Assembly: GCF_905220565.1 (NCBI RefSeq)
Contig: NC_059408.1
Location: 14,942,508-15,006,507 of the forward strand
Direction of reading: 5' to 3'
Source: Melitaea cinxia
Lineage: Eukaryota > Arthropoda > Insecta > Lepidoptera > Nymphalidae
DNA: 64,000 nt
Below the pieces are notes generated by a model, which was given only the letters and a program-made list of their open reading frames with translations, had not been told where the DNA came from and ran no database searches. The position numbers and the translations under genes are program-made. Shown here in pieces: positions 32,441 through 44,199 of this stretch (positions within the stretch are counted from its first letter, which is position 1; each line of letters opens with the position of its first letter).

Positions 32441-33225
32441 AATTTTATATAGCTATTTTAAAATAAAAAGCACATGTAGCAGATATCCCACAGTAATATT
32501 AATTTGATATTTATGTATGTACTACGCTTACTGAACTTGGCTTTTGACCTTTTTTCTTGTTCCTGGAGTGAGTTCGCAAAAGTGACTTCGTATATAATGT
32601 GATTTATATTTTGTCTTTTATTGATTTTGTGGATTTTCTGTTCTAATATTAACGAATCTTTTTTTTTGTATCATTGTCTAATGAATAAGGTAATCACGTA
32701 GTATTAATTTTAAGTAAATATAAATGAATCACATCTAATATATAAATGAATCATAATTTCTAATATGTATGTGAAAATAAATAATCTTATAAAGAGTATA
32801 ATGAGTAATAAGGTTTTAGTACCTCAAAGTTAATTACATTTTAAACGAATTAACCCTTAATTAGTCGTATCTAAAAACTCACATGAAAGGTCGCTTGGGT
32901 TGTGTGACATTAAAAATTTGATAACGAAAATGAAATATAAAACAAACGTGGAATCACTTTTTAGTGAATAATTTATTCTAACCTAAAATATATATATAAA
33001 TAACTAAATTAAACATTTTTGTTAAAACTGTTATCACCATCATCATCATCATCATCATGATGAAGATATCATTCTCTTTCTGCATTCTCTCCTTGCAATT
33101 CTCTCTCGATTCTTAAGAAGTTTTACTTAAAAACTTACGTCACTTTCTGGATAATTCTTTAAAACCTAAAATTTACCAAAACAAAACTTTCAACCTTGAA
33201 TATGGAGATTATATTATAATTAATA
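32441..33225. other. AT-rich DNA
   Basis: Contains a (CAT)n run at 33036-33059. Nothing else recognised. Confidence 0.4.
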
Positions 33226-33392
33226 CTAGCCGGTACCCGCGACGTTCTATGCATTTCATTAGTCTAAAAAGCCTATGACCTTTCCAAGATATACTATAAA
33301 TTTGTACCTAATTTCACCAAAATCCATTGTGTGGTTTTAGTGCGTATAAGACAGACAAAGTTACTTTCGTATTTGTAGTATTAATACGGGTT
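33226..33392 (-). mobile_element. Helitron-like fragment
   Basis: ACTAGCCGGTACCCGCGACG is, on the minus strand, a CTAG|T terminus preceded by GC-rich sequence, as in the H2 and H3 families. The interior (CACCAAAATCCATTGTGTGG, AGACAGACAAAGTTACTTTCG) is the typical 'wobble' body. The TC end could not be fixed. Confidence 0.55.
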
Positions 33393-33819
33393 TTGGCCTT
33401 AATAGAAGGCACTTGCAAACAAAGTAGCAGGTAAAGTAAGTTTGAATATAAAATAATATAACAAGAGAAGGACAGAAAAAGGAAAATTAAGGGAAAGCCC
33501 TTCAGGGTCCGGTTAGTTTCGCAAACAATACCAGAAATCAATATAGCTAAGCGACGGTATATTAAACTTTCTACGCGAAAGGGTTAAATTAAATAAAGTA
33601 TGTATCAAAACCCTCCCTCTATACACGTTTTAATTTGGCCTCAGAGTAATTAATTGTATTATCCACATGGATTCCTTAACATATAAAACGGTTCGACGTA
33701 ATAGTATCACGGAAAACCGCAGTGAGTTGAATTCGAAATTAATATATAAAACATCAATGATATATTATGGATTTTATTGTTTTTTTTTTATATTAAAATA
33801 ATTACGTTTGTTTATAAAT
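33393..33819. other. unassigned DNA
   Basis: No feature supported. Confidence 0.4.
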
Positions 33820-33906
33820 ATCTTGTAACATACAAACACGGTCGTTTGTACCTACGCTAAGCAATGATTGTGTTGTAGGAAACAGCCGACTGTTATAATT
33901 ATTGCC
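33820..33906 (-). mobile_element. tRNA-SINE type 1, 3' fragment
   Basis: TATCTTGTAACATACAAACACG, GTCGTTTGTACC, ACAGCCGACTGTTATAA. Confidence 0.8.
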
Positions 33907-34974
33907 TATACTGTGAAATTGAGCTTAATTTTTTTGAGCCCACGTTATCGTGTACTTATATTTTAATTTGAAATTGAAATATATTAGCGTAGACTGTTTA
34001 TTCTCAAGGCTTTATGGGTTGTAAAATAACATTTATTATCAATGTTTTATTTTATTATTTATGAGGGGTTCTGTTTTTCTATATTATTATTCCAGCCACA
34101 TTACTTTGTATTCCATTGTATACCAATATAATTGTGTAAATAACTATGTCTTAAAGTATGTGCGTGATTTTTTTTTCCTATTAGAATGTAGATTTACTAA
34201 TTAAATTATTAAAATACATATTGTATTCTTCTTTGAAGCTTCGCCATTCTGGTTGCAAGTAAAAACTGCGCAGGGAATTCTGTAAATATTTATTTATTAT
34301 TTATTTATTATTATTATTAAATTCAATTGTATTTTTTTAAATTCCTCAGAACTTTATACTGACTTCTATTTACTCAAGCAATAAAAAATACTATTACTAA
34401 ATTGTACATTGTAAGTGGTTCGGAATAGGGGTTCAGTATTCCTCGTTTTCACCCACGAGTACCGATGATTGAGTAATTTGAGGAAAAAACGGAGCGTTGG
34501 TAAGTTTGTTGATTCGGGTCTTTCCAAAATGACTCAGTAGTTTAACGCGATAGAATAATGAACATTCTTAAAAATTGGTACGTTTACCGTTAGAAGACCG
34601 TTTTTCTACTAATACAAAAACTTAGTTTTTTTTTATTACGTTATGGGCTTACTCATGACCTGAGTCTAGCTCTAGAGCACAGACGAGGTCGAAGATGGTT
34701 TTCGGAATACTCAAATAGATTATAATAATAATATATGTATGTATATGTGTATATGCTCTATGTAACAATTTTTGTAGTATTTTAGATTTATAGAAAAAAA
34801 AAACTGATTATTATGATTTTTTTTATTGCCTTCTAATGTTTTTTAAGAAGGTTCTTGCGGAACGATAAATTAAAAAAAGTGAAAGGTGAATGAAGGTTGA
34901 GAATCATCAGAAGACGAATTCAGCTGATGATAATATACAATAATATATTTTTCGATTTACGTTTTTCTTTATAC
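33907..34974. other. AT-rich DNA, nothing recognised
   Basis: No feature supported. Confidence 0.4.
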
Positions 34975-35105
34975 AAATAGGTCGGCAAACATGCGTACGG
35001 CACACCTGATGGTAAGCGATTACCGTAGCGTATAGACGTCTGCAACACCAGAAGCATCGCAAGCATGTTGCCGACCCTAATCCTAAATACCCTCCCCCCG
35101 AACTC
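34975..35105 (+). repeat. GTCGGCAAAC repeat, left part, split by a younger copy
   Basis: ATAGGTCGGCAAACATGCGTACG through AACTCCAATCACTTTAC. It continues at 35396 after the inserted copy. Confidence 0.88.
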
Positions 35106-35395
35106 CAATCACTTTACTTTTTTTTTATGTCACTAGGTCGGCAAACAAGCGTACGGCTCACCTGATGGTAAGCGATTACCGTAGCTTATAGACGCCTGCA
35201 ACACCAGAGGCATCGAAAACGCGTCGCCGACCCAATCCCCCCAGGAGCTCTGGTCACCTTACTCACCAACAGGAACACAATACTGCTTGAAAGCAGTATT
35301 ATTTTGCTGTGATCTTCTGTAAGGTCGAGGTACTACCCCAGTCGGGCTGCTCCATATTTTGAGCAGGAAATTCCTGCTGTGCCCTACCTCAGTTA
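35106..35395 (+). repeat. full-length GTCGGCAAAC repeat inserted into its own family
   Basis: Complete unit from ATGTCACTAGGTCGGCAAAC to GTGCCCTACCTCAGTTAAA. It interrupts an older, more diverged copy between TCACTTTAC and ACTTACAACAGG. TTAC next to both junctions may be a target duplication. Confidence 0.9.
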
Positions 35396-35528
35396 AAGGT
35401 ACTTACAACAGGAACACAATATTACTTAAGAGAAGTGTATTAATAAACAGTGATTTTCATAAGTCGAGGTTGCCCAGTTGGTCTTCTCCAGATTTTGAGC
35501 AGGATATATCCTGCTGTGGTCAGTTTAA
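35396..35528 (+). repeat. GTCGGCAAAC repeat, right part of older copy
   Basis: CTTACAACAGGAACACAATATTAC, AAGTCGAGGTTGCCCAG, TTTTGAGCAGGATATATCC, GTGGTCAGTTTAAA. Confidence 0.85.
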
Positions 35529-35559
35529 ATGATGTTATGTTGTATGTATGTATTGTTGT

Positions 35560-35950
35560 GGGCTCGGTTTTCCGCATTGAGATACAAATGTGGTCCGTTA
35601 TGCGTGAAAAGAGGGTTGACTAATTCAGCTAACTCACGTCCTTCCTGAAGCTCAGAAGCCTCCTGGGGCGTTTACAAGCTTCTCGGAGCGTCCTTATTTC
35701 CTTAAGGATGGTAGCCCGGTGTGCGGCCACTTCCTCGCATTCCAGGATCACGTGGGTGGCTGTTTCTTCAACAACCAGACATCCCCTGCAAAGAGGACTG
35801 TCCATGGCATTCATAATGAATAGTTGGTGATTAGGTGCCATGTGGCCGGTAATCGTGCCAACAACTATTCTGCTGTCCAGACGGCTTAGACTGAGCCAGT
35901 CGGCACGATAGGTGCGGTGATAGTTCCGTGGACTGTCTACAGCCGGTATG
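35560..35950 (-). pseudogene. non-LTR retrotransposon C-terminal fragment
   Basis: On the minus strand an open reading of about 105 codons ends in TAG at 35626-35628. It contains a C-x2-C...H-x4-C pattern (LCRGCLVVEETATHVILEC), the zinc-knuckle-like motif found after the RNase H domain of Jockey/I/R1-type LINEs, preceded by RADWLSLSRLDS. The 5' end near 35950 is a truncation; the 3' UTR runs to about 35540. Distinct from the element at 36690-38935. Confidence 0.75.
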
Positions 35951-36689
35951 ATGATATTATGTTTTAAATTATGGTAAAAAGGTATACGTCAGCTTCCGGT
36001 GATTTAAGAATTGTTTGTAAAAATCGGCTCAAATATTACTAGATGTTAATTTTTTTTAACTTCGATTATTTTCTTCTTCAAGGAGAAATTTTTTTAGTCT
36101 ACCCATTTAATAAAAATAGCAGTTTAAATCGATTTCCAGTAAAAAAGTACAAAGTAACAACCCTTAAGTCGTCTTTGAATCGGCTTTGAAAGAAAACAAA
36201 ATTCACGTGTTTGTAAATGAATTTATTTACGTAAAAAGAAAAAAGGTAATATATATTTCATACGGTAAAGCTTACCTTGAAACGAAGGACTATTACTTTA
36301 TACAAATTGGTTTGAGAATAAATTAAATGTTATAACGAAAATCCCGGTCTGTTTAACGATGCTTTGGGAAATATTTATTGTTTTTATTTAATTAAGCTTA
36401 AATTAAGTCTGTTTTATGTCTATTTAGCATAATTTTAACAAATAAATTAGCTAAGTACGATTCGGACGTATACTTAAAGCCTGTTTCACAAGTTGTGGCA
36501 ACAGTTTATCCTGTAGATAAGTGACGATTATAATATAATAGCAGAAGGTGGAATAGACCAATAGGAACTTATTTATCTCAATTAATAAACTACTGCATTT
36601 ATATTCGTTTTTGTGCACACAAATATCTTATAAATACAGTGGAATTTGATGCTGAAAAAAAATAATATATCAAAAACTTTTATGTGTTT
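35951..36689. other. AT-rich DNA, nothing recognised
   Basis: No feature supported. Confidence 0.4.
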
Positions 36690-38935
36690 TTTTAAAAAAA
36701 AAAAAATAAAAAAAAAAATAAAAATCATTTATTTCTATAATCTTAAGTACAAATCATCACCGAGTCTTCCCAGTAAGTAGTCAGAGACACTTGTATTGGG
36801 AATGACTCGCTACCTCCCTTACGGACGACTAAGACTATAGTACACTTAGCATTTTAACATTTTAAACTTTAAAATTAAACTAAGTGTAAGTGTTCTGTGT
36901 GAGTGTGTGTGTGTGTATGTGTGACTGTATATGTGTGTGTGTGTGAATACACAGTCTTATCTATGATTTTTAAGTAAAGCTAAGTAGAGGATCATTGTAC
37001 GTCGTATGACTTGTGACCAATAGCAGCGGTAGTGAAAAAATATATTATAAACTGATTTTGGCAATAAGGTTTTCAACCTCCACAAAAGTGAGAGATTGCA
37101 ACCATCTAGTTAATCTTCCTTTGCATTTATAACTTTGCATAGGGTATATATTAAGTATTTTGTTGACTCTGTTATACACGTAGGCGGACTGGGCAATATA
37201 TTGTCTTCTAGCAAAGGCTGTACGAATTTTGCATGAGGGAACTACAATATCCCTTCTTCTTCGACTGGTTGGTTTGACAAAAGTTAGAGATTTGTGGCAC
37301 TGTAAAACGAGATTTAGAATATAGAGTTTCCTCACCGATAGAAGACCACTAATTCTATAAAGAGATTCAGTTGGAAATCTTAAAGGCTTAGAGTACATGA
37401 CTTTAATAAGAGATCTCTGCGCTCTCTCCAGATCAAGAAAATAAGTTTTGTTTGCACCTCCCCAAATCGAGATGCAGTAGGTGAATATTGATTGTGCCAG
37501 AGCTAAGTAAATTTTATTCTTAAGTTTATTGGACATAACCTGTTGCAAGGACTTGAAAACCCACGTGAGTTTCCTGGTTCGATTAATTAGCAAATTCAAG
37601 TGGGAGTACCAGCTAAGCCGTTGGTCTAGTATGATACCTAGGTATTTCATTTCCTTAACTTTTTCAATGGGTGGACAGTTACAAATCGAAGCACCAGGTA
37701 CTGGGCAGCAGTGTATTTTGATTTTATATTTGCAGTCTGGCTGCGACGAAGAATAAGGAGTGAAACAGATATAATGTGTTTTCTGAATATTAAGCGTTAG
37801 TAGGTTATCCCTAAGCCAATTAGATATTTTAGTTAAGCCTCGCTCAGCCTGAGCATGTACTATATCCCAAGTTTTACCCGTGAAGACAATAGCGGTGTCA
37901 TCTGCGTAGGAGATTATCGTACCCCCGACATCTCGAAGATTGCATAATTCGTTAATGTATATTAAAAAGAGAGTTGGACCGAGGACACTTCCCTGGGGGA
38001 CACCGAAGCTGACTCTAGCTTTATCACTGTGATAAATATCAATTTTTACCTCCTGGGTTCTGTCTTGAAGGTAACTTTCAAAAAGGGAAAGCGCAATATC
38101 TCTAACACCGATACCCTGCAGTCTTTGCAGGAGAATAGGGAAAGAGACGGTGTCAAAAGCCTTCCTCAGGTCTAGAAAAACAGTCAAGCATTTATTACCA
38201 CAGTCAACCTCCTTCACTATGATAGAAGTCAGTTTCAGAATAGCATCTTGGGTCGACAGACCCTTCCTAAAACCATATTGTGATTTAGATAATATTTCAA
38301 ATCTATTTAAGTAACTAACCAATCTGTTATTAAGCAACTTTTCAATGATTTTAGAGATTGAAGTAAGGACGGAGATTGGCCGATAATTGCTCACATCTGT
38401 TTGGTCTCCACTCTTGTATACAGGGGTAACAATAGATCTCTTAAGAGCGCTGGGGAAGACACCAGTTTTAAAACAAAGGTTTGCAAGATGACATATGCAG
38501 GGAACAACAAAGTCTTTAGCATGTTTTAAAAAGGCAGTACCAATCCCATCCCAACCCGGTGCACTTCCCGAGTCAAGACTCATTAAGACACTATGCACTT
38601 CCTCAACATCAGTGTCCAGCAATACGAAAGATGATGGAAGAGTATGGTAAAAAGAGGGAGTAACAGAGCCATGACCATATAATCCAGCCTGTTTGATAAT
38701 AATGTCAGCCAGATTTGCTCCAACAGACACAAAATAATTATTTACAAAGTTAACAGAAGCTATTTGTTGCGGTTTAGAATTTAGAAGAGCCACGTTATTC
38801 GTCTTAGGAGGTTTATATTGAACAATATCGTTTACCGTGGTCCAGAATTTTCTTGGGTTATTGACAGATTTGTTAATGAGTTCACTGTGATATTGCCTCT
38901 TTAGCCTATTTATAAAATAGTTTAGATATTATCAT
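36690..38935 (-). mobile_element. 5'-truncated Jockey/CR1-type LINE
   Basis: The coding frame is open from about 38935 down to 37042, with a 3' UTR of about 350 bases. The UTR includes a GTGT-rich tract (36898-36950, plus strand) and ends in a TTTTAT-type simple repeat at 36690-36730 on the minus strand. Just beyond 38935 the frame meets a stop and similarity ends, so the endonuclease and ORF1 are missing. This is a dead-on-arrival copy with an unusually long intact frame. Confidence 0.85.
37042..38935 (-). CDS. reverse transcriptase of a non-LTR retrotransposon (partial)
   Basis: An open frame of about 630 codons with no internal stop. Counting from GTG at 38793: linker to about residue 90, then RT motifs SAPGWDGI (~75), NYRPISVLTSISKIIEK (~135), QYGFRKGLSTQDAI (~170), the catalytic Asp in FLDLRKAFDTV (~205), PQGSVLGPTLFLIYIN (~265), the YADD box (~297) with its two catalytic Asp, and KTHYICF / MKYLGIILD in the thumb region. 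The C-terminal 150 residues are the usual Cys-poor tail with no RNase H. It would copy LINE RNA by target-primed reverse transcription. The frame continues 47 codons upstream of 38793 (for example NNPRKFW), so that GTG is not a real start; the true start lies in lost 5' sequence. Confidence 0.93.
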
Positions 38936-39109
38936 CTTGTCAAATAGTGTTATTTACAACTGGTGAAACAAGCCCTTTTGTACTCGCTTCGGCAGTACAT
39001 ATACTAAAAAGTGTATAGTTTCTATGTTATTTTTACTTTTTTAAATACTATCTTGTAATATTGAAGACTTACGAAGTTGAAACTAGTCAAATAATTATAA
39101 AATACGTTC
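38936..39109. other. AT-rich DNA between LINE and Helitron
   Basis: No feature supported. Confidence 0.4.
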
Positions 39110-39240
39110 TATGAAAAATAGACGTTGGCCGATTCTCAGACCTACCTGATATGCAAACAAAATTTCATAAAAATTGGTCTAGCCATTTCGCAAGAGTATT
39201 GTAGCTAATATTGTGACACGAGATTTTATATGATATATAA
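39110..39240 (-). mobile_element. Helitron family H1 fragment
   Basis: ATGAAAAATAGACGTTGGCCG, ATTCTCAGACCTACC, GTGACACGAGATTTTATATG. The CTAG end is missing. Confidence 0.75.
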
Positions 39241-41870
39241 GATAATATTTCCGGTAAAATGGACACGATTATTTATTTATTTATTTATTATTTCTTTTTT
39301 ATGACACGAGTATTTTATATTTAGGGCTAGACAGACGTTGATATCGTTAAAAAATATAGCTACAATTTACAGCAAAAAATAGAATTAAAACTAAAAACTG
39401 TGTAGTAAATAAGTTTTTTAATAATAAATAAACCGAATTATTAAAAACACATTGATGGTTTTTATATGATACGTTACAATACCAGTCGGATCATTTTTGA
39501 CCCCCGACTCCAACTACGTTACCAAAATAAGCGACTCCAGCAAAGGGTTAGGGGAGATCGTATACCCATTTTATTCGCTGAGCTGAAAAAAAATTTGCTG
39601 TCTTAGGAAAAATGTATAATAGAAAAATATGTCGAAGAATCCTCAAAGATAACTTAGGGCTATCAAAAGATAGTGCATCACCCAAGGGAACACTGATAAA
39701 AAGGAATGGGATTTTTATTACATTTTAAGCTATATTGGTCTGCTAAAAACGAAAAAAAAAAATGTTTTTAATCTCAATAATCCAGGCTTTTTTTAATCTT
39801 TCCAATCGAATTGGAACTGCTTAAAAAAACATTGCCAAAAATCATCAAGTAAATTTAAATATATAATAAAATAATAATTAAAAATAAATTTTAATTTTAA
39901 TTTTTTTTTTTTTATATTATATTGGCAATAATAAAACTAAACAAAGAAAAAAAATATGATTTGTTGTATTTATTGGTTTTCTACGGCGTATTTGCTCCGA
40001 ACATCCTTTCAATACGTTACAGCAGTAGTATGTAGTATACGAATTGTGAACATACAAAGTGTGTTATACATTCTTGAAGTCTTAGTCGAACTATTCTCTA
40101 TGTCGTCAGTTATAATAGCATTTTTAAGTAATTTGTCTCACAAAAATATTCTGTATTGAGGGCATTGTATCCTTCCACTTCAATTTCACTATTATATGAC
40201 TGACAATTCTCAAGTTAACTTTAAAGATGAAAATTTAAAATTCTCTCGCAATCACAATTAATGGTGTCAATATTGTGGGTAAAAGTAGTTAAGAAATAAG
40301 TCTGGCATAACTTAAAGCTTTTAAACCAATCAATGAGACCACATTACTTTCAAATACATCTCAATTTATAAATTACTGATACAATGTTTGATGCACAGTT
40401 GATTGATCAAACGATAAATGATAGATCGCGTTGATACATTGATAGATTGCGACAGTTTGACACTCGTACAAGCATATTGAATTGACGTGTACATAGACAA
40501 ATGAGACAATGAAATGCTTTCTCCAGCTAAATCCTGAATATTACTAGTTGCAAAAGTTTTTAACATACCTACGTTTGCGTTATTATATTAAGATTGATAT
40601 AAAAACTTTGAAAGTTACGTTTAAAACTTGCGAAAGTTATATTTTGGGTCTCTGAATATTATCTCTTTGTTTGGAGACGGAGTCGAATTGGAGGGTACAG
40701 AACAAAAACAGAAGGGTAATATCTTAACAATTGGAATGGAAACGATAAGTTATGATTATAATAAAGGATATCTATGGCTTCTCTGAGGTTGGGTTTAGAA
40801 ATCAGTTAAATTTAGATTTTGATTGTTTGTTCGTATTGGTTCAGATAGCTGTTTTCAGTTTGGAATCTTGTGGGTTCCTCATAGTGTCTCCCGGTCCAAT
40901 TGTTACTATTATCACTTAAAAGGATTGCCTCTTCAAATATCAGCTAATCTGCTATGAAGTCCATCTCCCGAGTATGAGAACCTTTGCATTTAACAAACAT
41001 AATGTATATTTTTAATGTTCTTAAATTATAGTGTTCACATGTAGCACTTTTATCAGAATTTCGAAAGTAAAATGAGCAAATGTATTTTCTTGGTACACAC
41101 TAGATTCTTACTTGGACTTATCTAGGCTTGGAACAGGCTAAATAATTAAAAATAGAATATTCTCGATTTGCTCGAACTCTCAGAACTATTATAAAATTAT
41201 ACCATGGCATAATAATTTACGAATACCTGGCATAGAGAGGCTCAATAACGTAAGAGTGACGTCACTGTAATGCTTCTGTGATTTCAGAACAGCGTCGAGC
41301 TCAGTGGTTTAGGGACAATTACACACTTCGTTTCGCTCATACATTCCGTGAGCTGAACAAATCCACCTGATGTACTAAACATATTACTGGCGGACAAGTG
41401 AGAGAAGTGTTTTAAGTGAAACTTCAAAGATGTTTATTTGGGTTTAGGTTTTTTTTTTGTTTGAAAGACGTTTTAGGAGAAACTAGACAAATAATAACCA
41501 TTCGTACGATTTATTTTTGTGTTACCCACACATGAGGAAATTCTAAGTAGTAATATTCTAGCGGGTACATCGTTCCAAAGCATAATTGGCTAAAGCACCG
41601 ACACGGTAATGTACAACCATTGTAATAAAAGTAAAATAGAATTAAGAAAAATATGTAAACACGTATGCACAAGAAACAAAGCATGTAAATAAAATTATAA
41701 TATCTAAACCCCACTCATTTCCCAAGCGTTTATTAATTTAAGTAATACAGTAGAAGTAAGCAAGAGACTAGATGGGAATCTACCCAGTGTGTGAATGTGG
41801 ACAGAATGAAAGAAAGAACTAGAAAAGAACTAGAAATAACTCCGACCCCCAAGTCGGAGGTATAAATAAT
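39241..41870. other. long unassigned AT-rich stretch
   Basis: About 2.6 kb with no recognised element. Frames at 39956-40159, 40366-40566 and 41511-41714 lack motifs and follow base composition. It may be the oldest, most eroded intronic DNA here. Confidence 0.4.
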
Positions 41871-41879
41871 AAAAAAAAA

Positions 41880-41945
41880 AAAAAAAGTCGGAGATGCAGG
41901 TTCGATCCCCGCTGGAACGGTCGATTTTTGATATGATATTAAAAA
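41880..41945 (+). mobile_element. tRNA-like SINE head remnant
   Basis: 'GATGCAGGTTCGATCCCCGC' has a pol III B box (GGTTCGATCCC) after an A-run, with no matching A box. Two GTCGGAG motifs flank the A-run. Confidence 0.4.
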
Positions 41946-42045
41946 ATTGTTTCAATAGCCATTTCTTGTTAGAGATTCTGTTTATTGATTTATAGGTCTG
42001 CTGTCAGCAGTAAGATATTTTTTATTTGTACTACTTTTGTAGCAA

Positions 42046-42356
42046 TAATAATTGTGTTTGCTAGCAAATGAAAAAAAAAACTGGCTTCAATTGCATCGAC
42101 AAAAAATACAACATAAGTAGACGAAAAAAAATTAACAAATGCTCTAGTCGTCACTACGATTTTTCGAGGGTTCCCATCGATTTCTCTAAGATTCCATTAT
42201 CAGATCCTGGTATCCTTATCATGGTAAGACTCGTTAGAATATCTCATTTCCACCAAAAAAAGAATTATTAAAATCAGTTCATAAACGAGAAAGTTATCCC
42301 CGAACATACATACGAATTGAGTAACATCCTTCTTTTTTGAAGTCGGTTAAAAAGAA
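42046..42356 (+). mobile_element. GAAGTCGGTT-family element, internally deleted
   Basis: AATAATTGTGTTTGCTAGCAAATG, GATTTTTCGAGGGTTCCC, GAAGTCGGTTAAAAAG. Structure like 16114-16425, so the two may share one deletion derivative. A SINE starts immediately after its end. Confidence 0.88.
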
Positions 42357-42570
42357 TTAATAAAGAATAAACGCTTCACATTCAACGGATCCTCCAGTAG
42401 GAGTTTCTCCTGTGTGGGGGTTCGGAAACACACACAATACACATGCACAACGCCCAGACCACGACTAACATCTATATGGTCGATATAAGTGTCTGTCGTA
42501 AGCGGGAATCGAACCCGCGACCGCTGGCACAACAGCCAGTGCGTTAAGCATTGCGCCAACGGGTCGTCGT
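42357..42570 (-). mobile_element. tRNA-derived SINE (type 3)
   Basis: On the minus strand: head CGTTGGCGCAATGCTTAACGC (A box), GGCTGTTGTGCCAGCGGTCG, B box GGTTCGATTCCCGC, then CCATATAGATGTTAGTCGTG, GTCTGGGCGTTGTGC and CCCACACAGGAGAAACTCC. The same family is interrupted by an insertion at 51715-52101. Confidence 0.88.
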
Positions 42571-43163
42571 AATAAGAATTACAGATTCGAAAAATGATAC
42601 GAAAAATGACGATATCGAATAAATATGTTAAATCAGGGGTAGCTATTTGTTTTTGTCTGAGGGAATTTAATTGTTTGTCTTGTTCCAATTTTGGCTAACA
42701 CCACTCTGTGCTTAAATATTTAATATTACTCTAAATTTATTTCTACGTTGCAGAAAAGTATGTAATTTTTTGAGACATGTATATCTGGTAATATATTTTA
42801 TAAAGTCGTGAGCTCAAATCCTTCTCTTTCATACCTAGATGAATGAAAATACCTTTACCTAAGCGTGAATAGCTAACGTGACATTACGGTACAATAAAAT
42901 ATCACATTTCAAATGTAGATAGGAAAAAAAAATGCTAAGTTACCTATTTCTTTAAGGTAAATGTCTGTGTACTTAAGGACGTACTAAAGGACGCTACCTG
43001 CACTTAATTTTGCTGGACACATTTGCACACGTAAGGGAAAATACGTTAGAAATGAAATTGTACATTCATTGTATTTAGCGAGAATAAAAAACCAAATAAA
43101 TAATCTATACATATAATAAAATGGTAGGGAAGTCAAAACTGTACATTGAATATTTTTTTTAAA
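42571..43163. other. AT-rich DNA, nothing recognised
   Basis: No feature supported. Confidence 0.4.
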
Positions 43164-43714
43164 ATAATTGTGTTTGCTCGCAAACGAAAAAAAAACCGAC
43201 TTCAATTACGTCGACGAGTAATACAACGTAGATCGACGAAAAAATAGTCAAGTAACAACGCGTTATCAAAGATTACTCAAAAAGTAGTTATCAGATCACG
43301 ATAAAATTTATATGTGACCACATGATAAACATCACCTTTCGATTAAATTAAAAATTATCAAAATCGGTACACCCAGTAAAAAGTTATTACGGATTTTCGA
43401 GAGTTTCCCTGGATTTCTCTGGGATCCCATCATCAGATCCTGGTTTCCTTATCATGGTAACAAACTAAGGATATCCCCTTTTCAACAAAAAAAGAATTAT
43501 CAAAATCGGTACATCCAGTAGAAAGTTGTGTGGTATAATACAACGTAGGTCGACGAAAAAAGCGTCAAGTAAAAACGCATTATTAGATATAACTCGAAAA
43601 GTAGTTGTTAGATCTCAAATAAATTAAAATGGGACCAATTGGCACACAAAACCTTTCAATTAAAACAAAATTTGTCGAAATCGGTCTACCCGGTCAAAAG
43701 TTCTGATGTAACAT

Positions 43715-43774
<60 letters not shown>

Positions 43775-43816
43775 GTCGAATTGAGAACCTCCTCCTTTTT
43801 TGGAAGTCGGTTAAAA
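43164..43816 (+). mobile_element. complete GAAGTCGGTT-family element with long A-run
   Basis: Starts ATAATTGTGTTTGCTCGCAAACG, with the hairpin TTTGC-TC-GCAAA, and ends TTGGAAGTCGGTTAAAA. Both internal halves are intact. The A-tract before TACAGTCGAATTG, 7-12 bases in other copies, is expanded to 52 (43719-43770). Confidence 0.92.
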
Positions 43817-43834
43817 AGAATACTTGGGGTGTGA

Positions 43835-44199
43835 TCTACAATCGATACCGAAGCCAAAAATATAGTTTTTAGAATTTTTGTCTGTTTGTCTGTATGTATG
43901 CCCGGATAAACTCAAAAAGTACTTCATGGATTTACTTCAAATTTGGCACGAATTAAGAAGTTATTATATAGGCTACAAATTATCACGCTTACACCTACCG
44001 GGAACGTGCAGTGAACCTTTATTTCTTCAACGCATTCTGTAACAACGTGTAATCTAACGACAAATATTTGAATGTTGTTGTTATTATGTTAATAACCATG
44101 CTATATATAGCATAGCTAGCTTCACACTATAAATAAAGACATTCTGTAGTATATTTAGTATCAGCATTGCACCCATGCGAAGCCGGGGCGGGTCGCTAG
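43835..44199 (+). mobile_element. non-autonomous Helitron (family H4)
   Basis: Begins A|TCTACAATCGATACCG and ends CCGGGGCGGGTCGCTAG|T, so 5'-TC, 3'-CTAG and A/T flanks are all present. A GC-rich potential stem-loop (GCGA...TCGC) lies just inside the end. No Rep/helicase sequence. Confidence 0.82.

Noticed and set aside
42347..42688. 113-codon minus-strand frame.
   Set aside because: It is read through the type 3 tRNA-SINE.
43639..43872. Poly-lysine and poly-phenylalanine frames on opposite strands.
   Set aside because: Produced by the 52-base A-run inside a mobile element.
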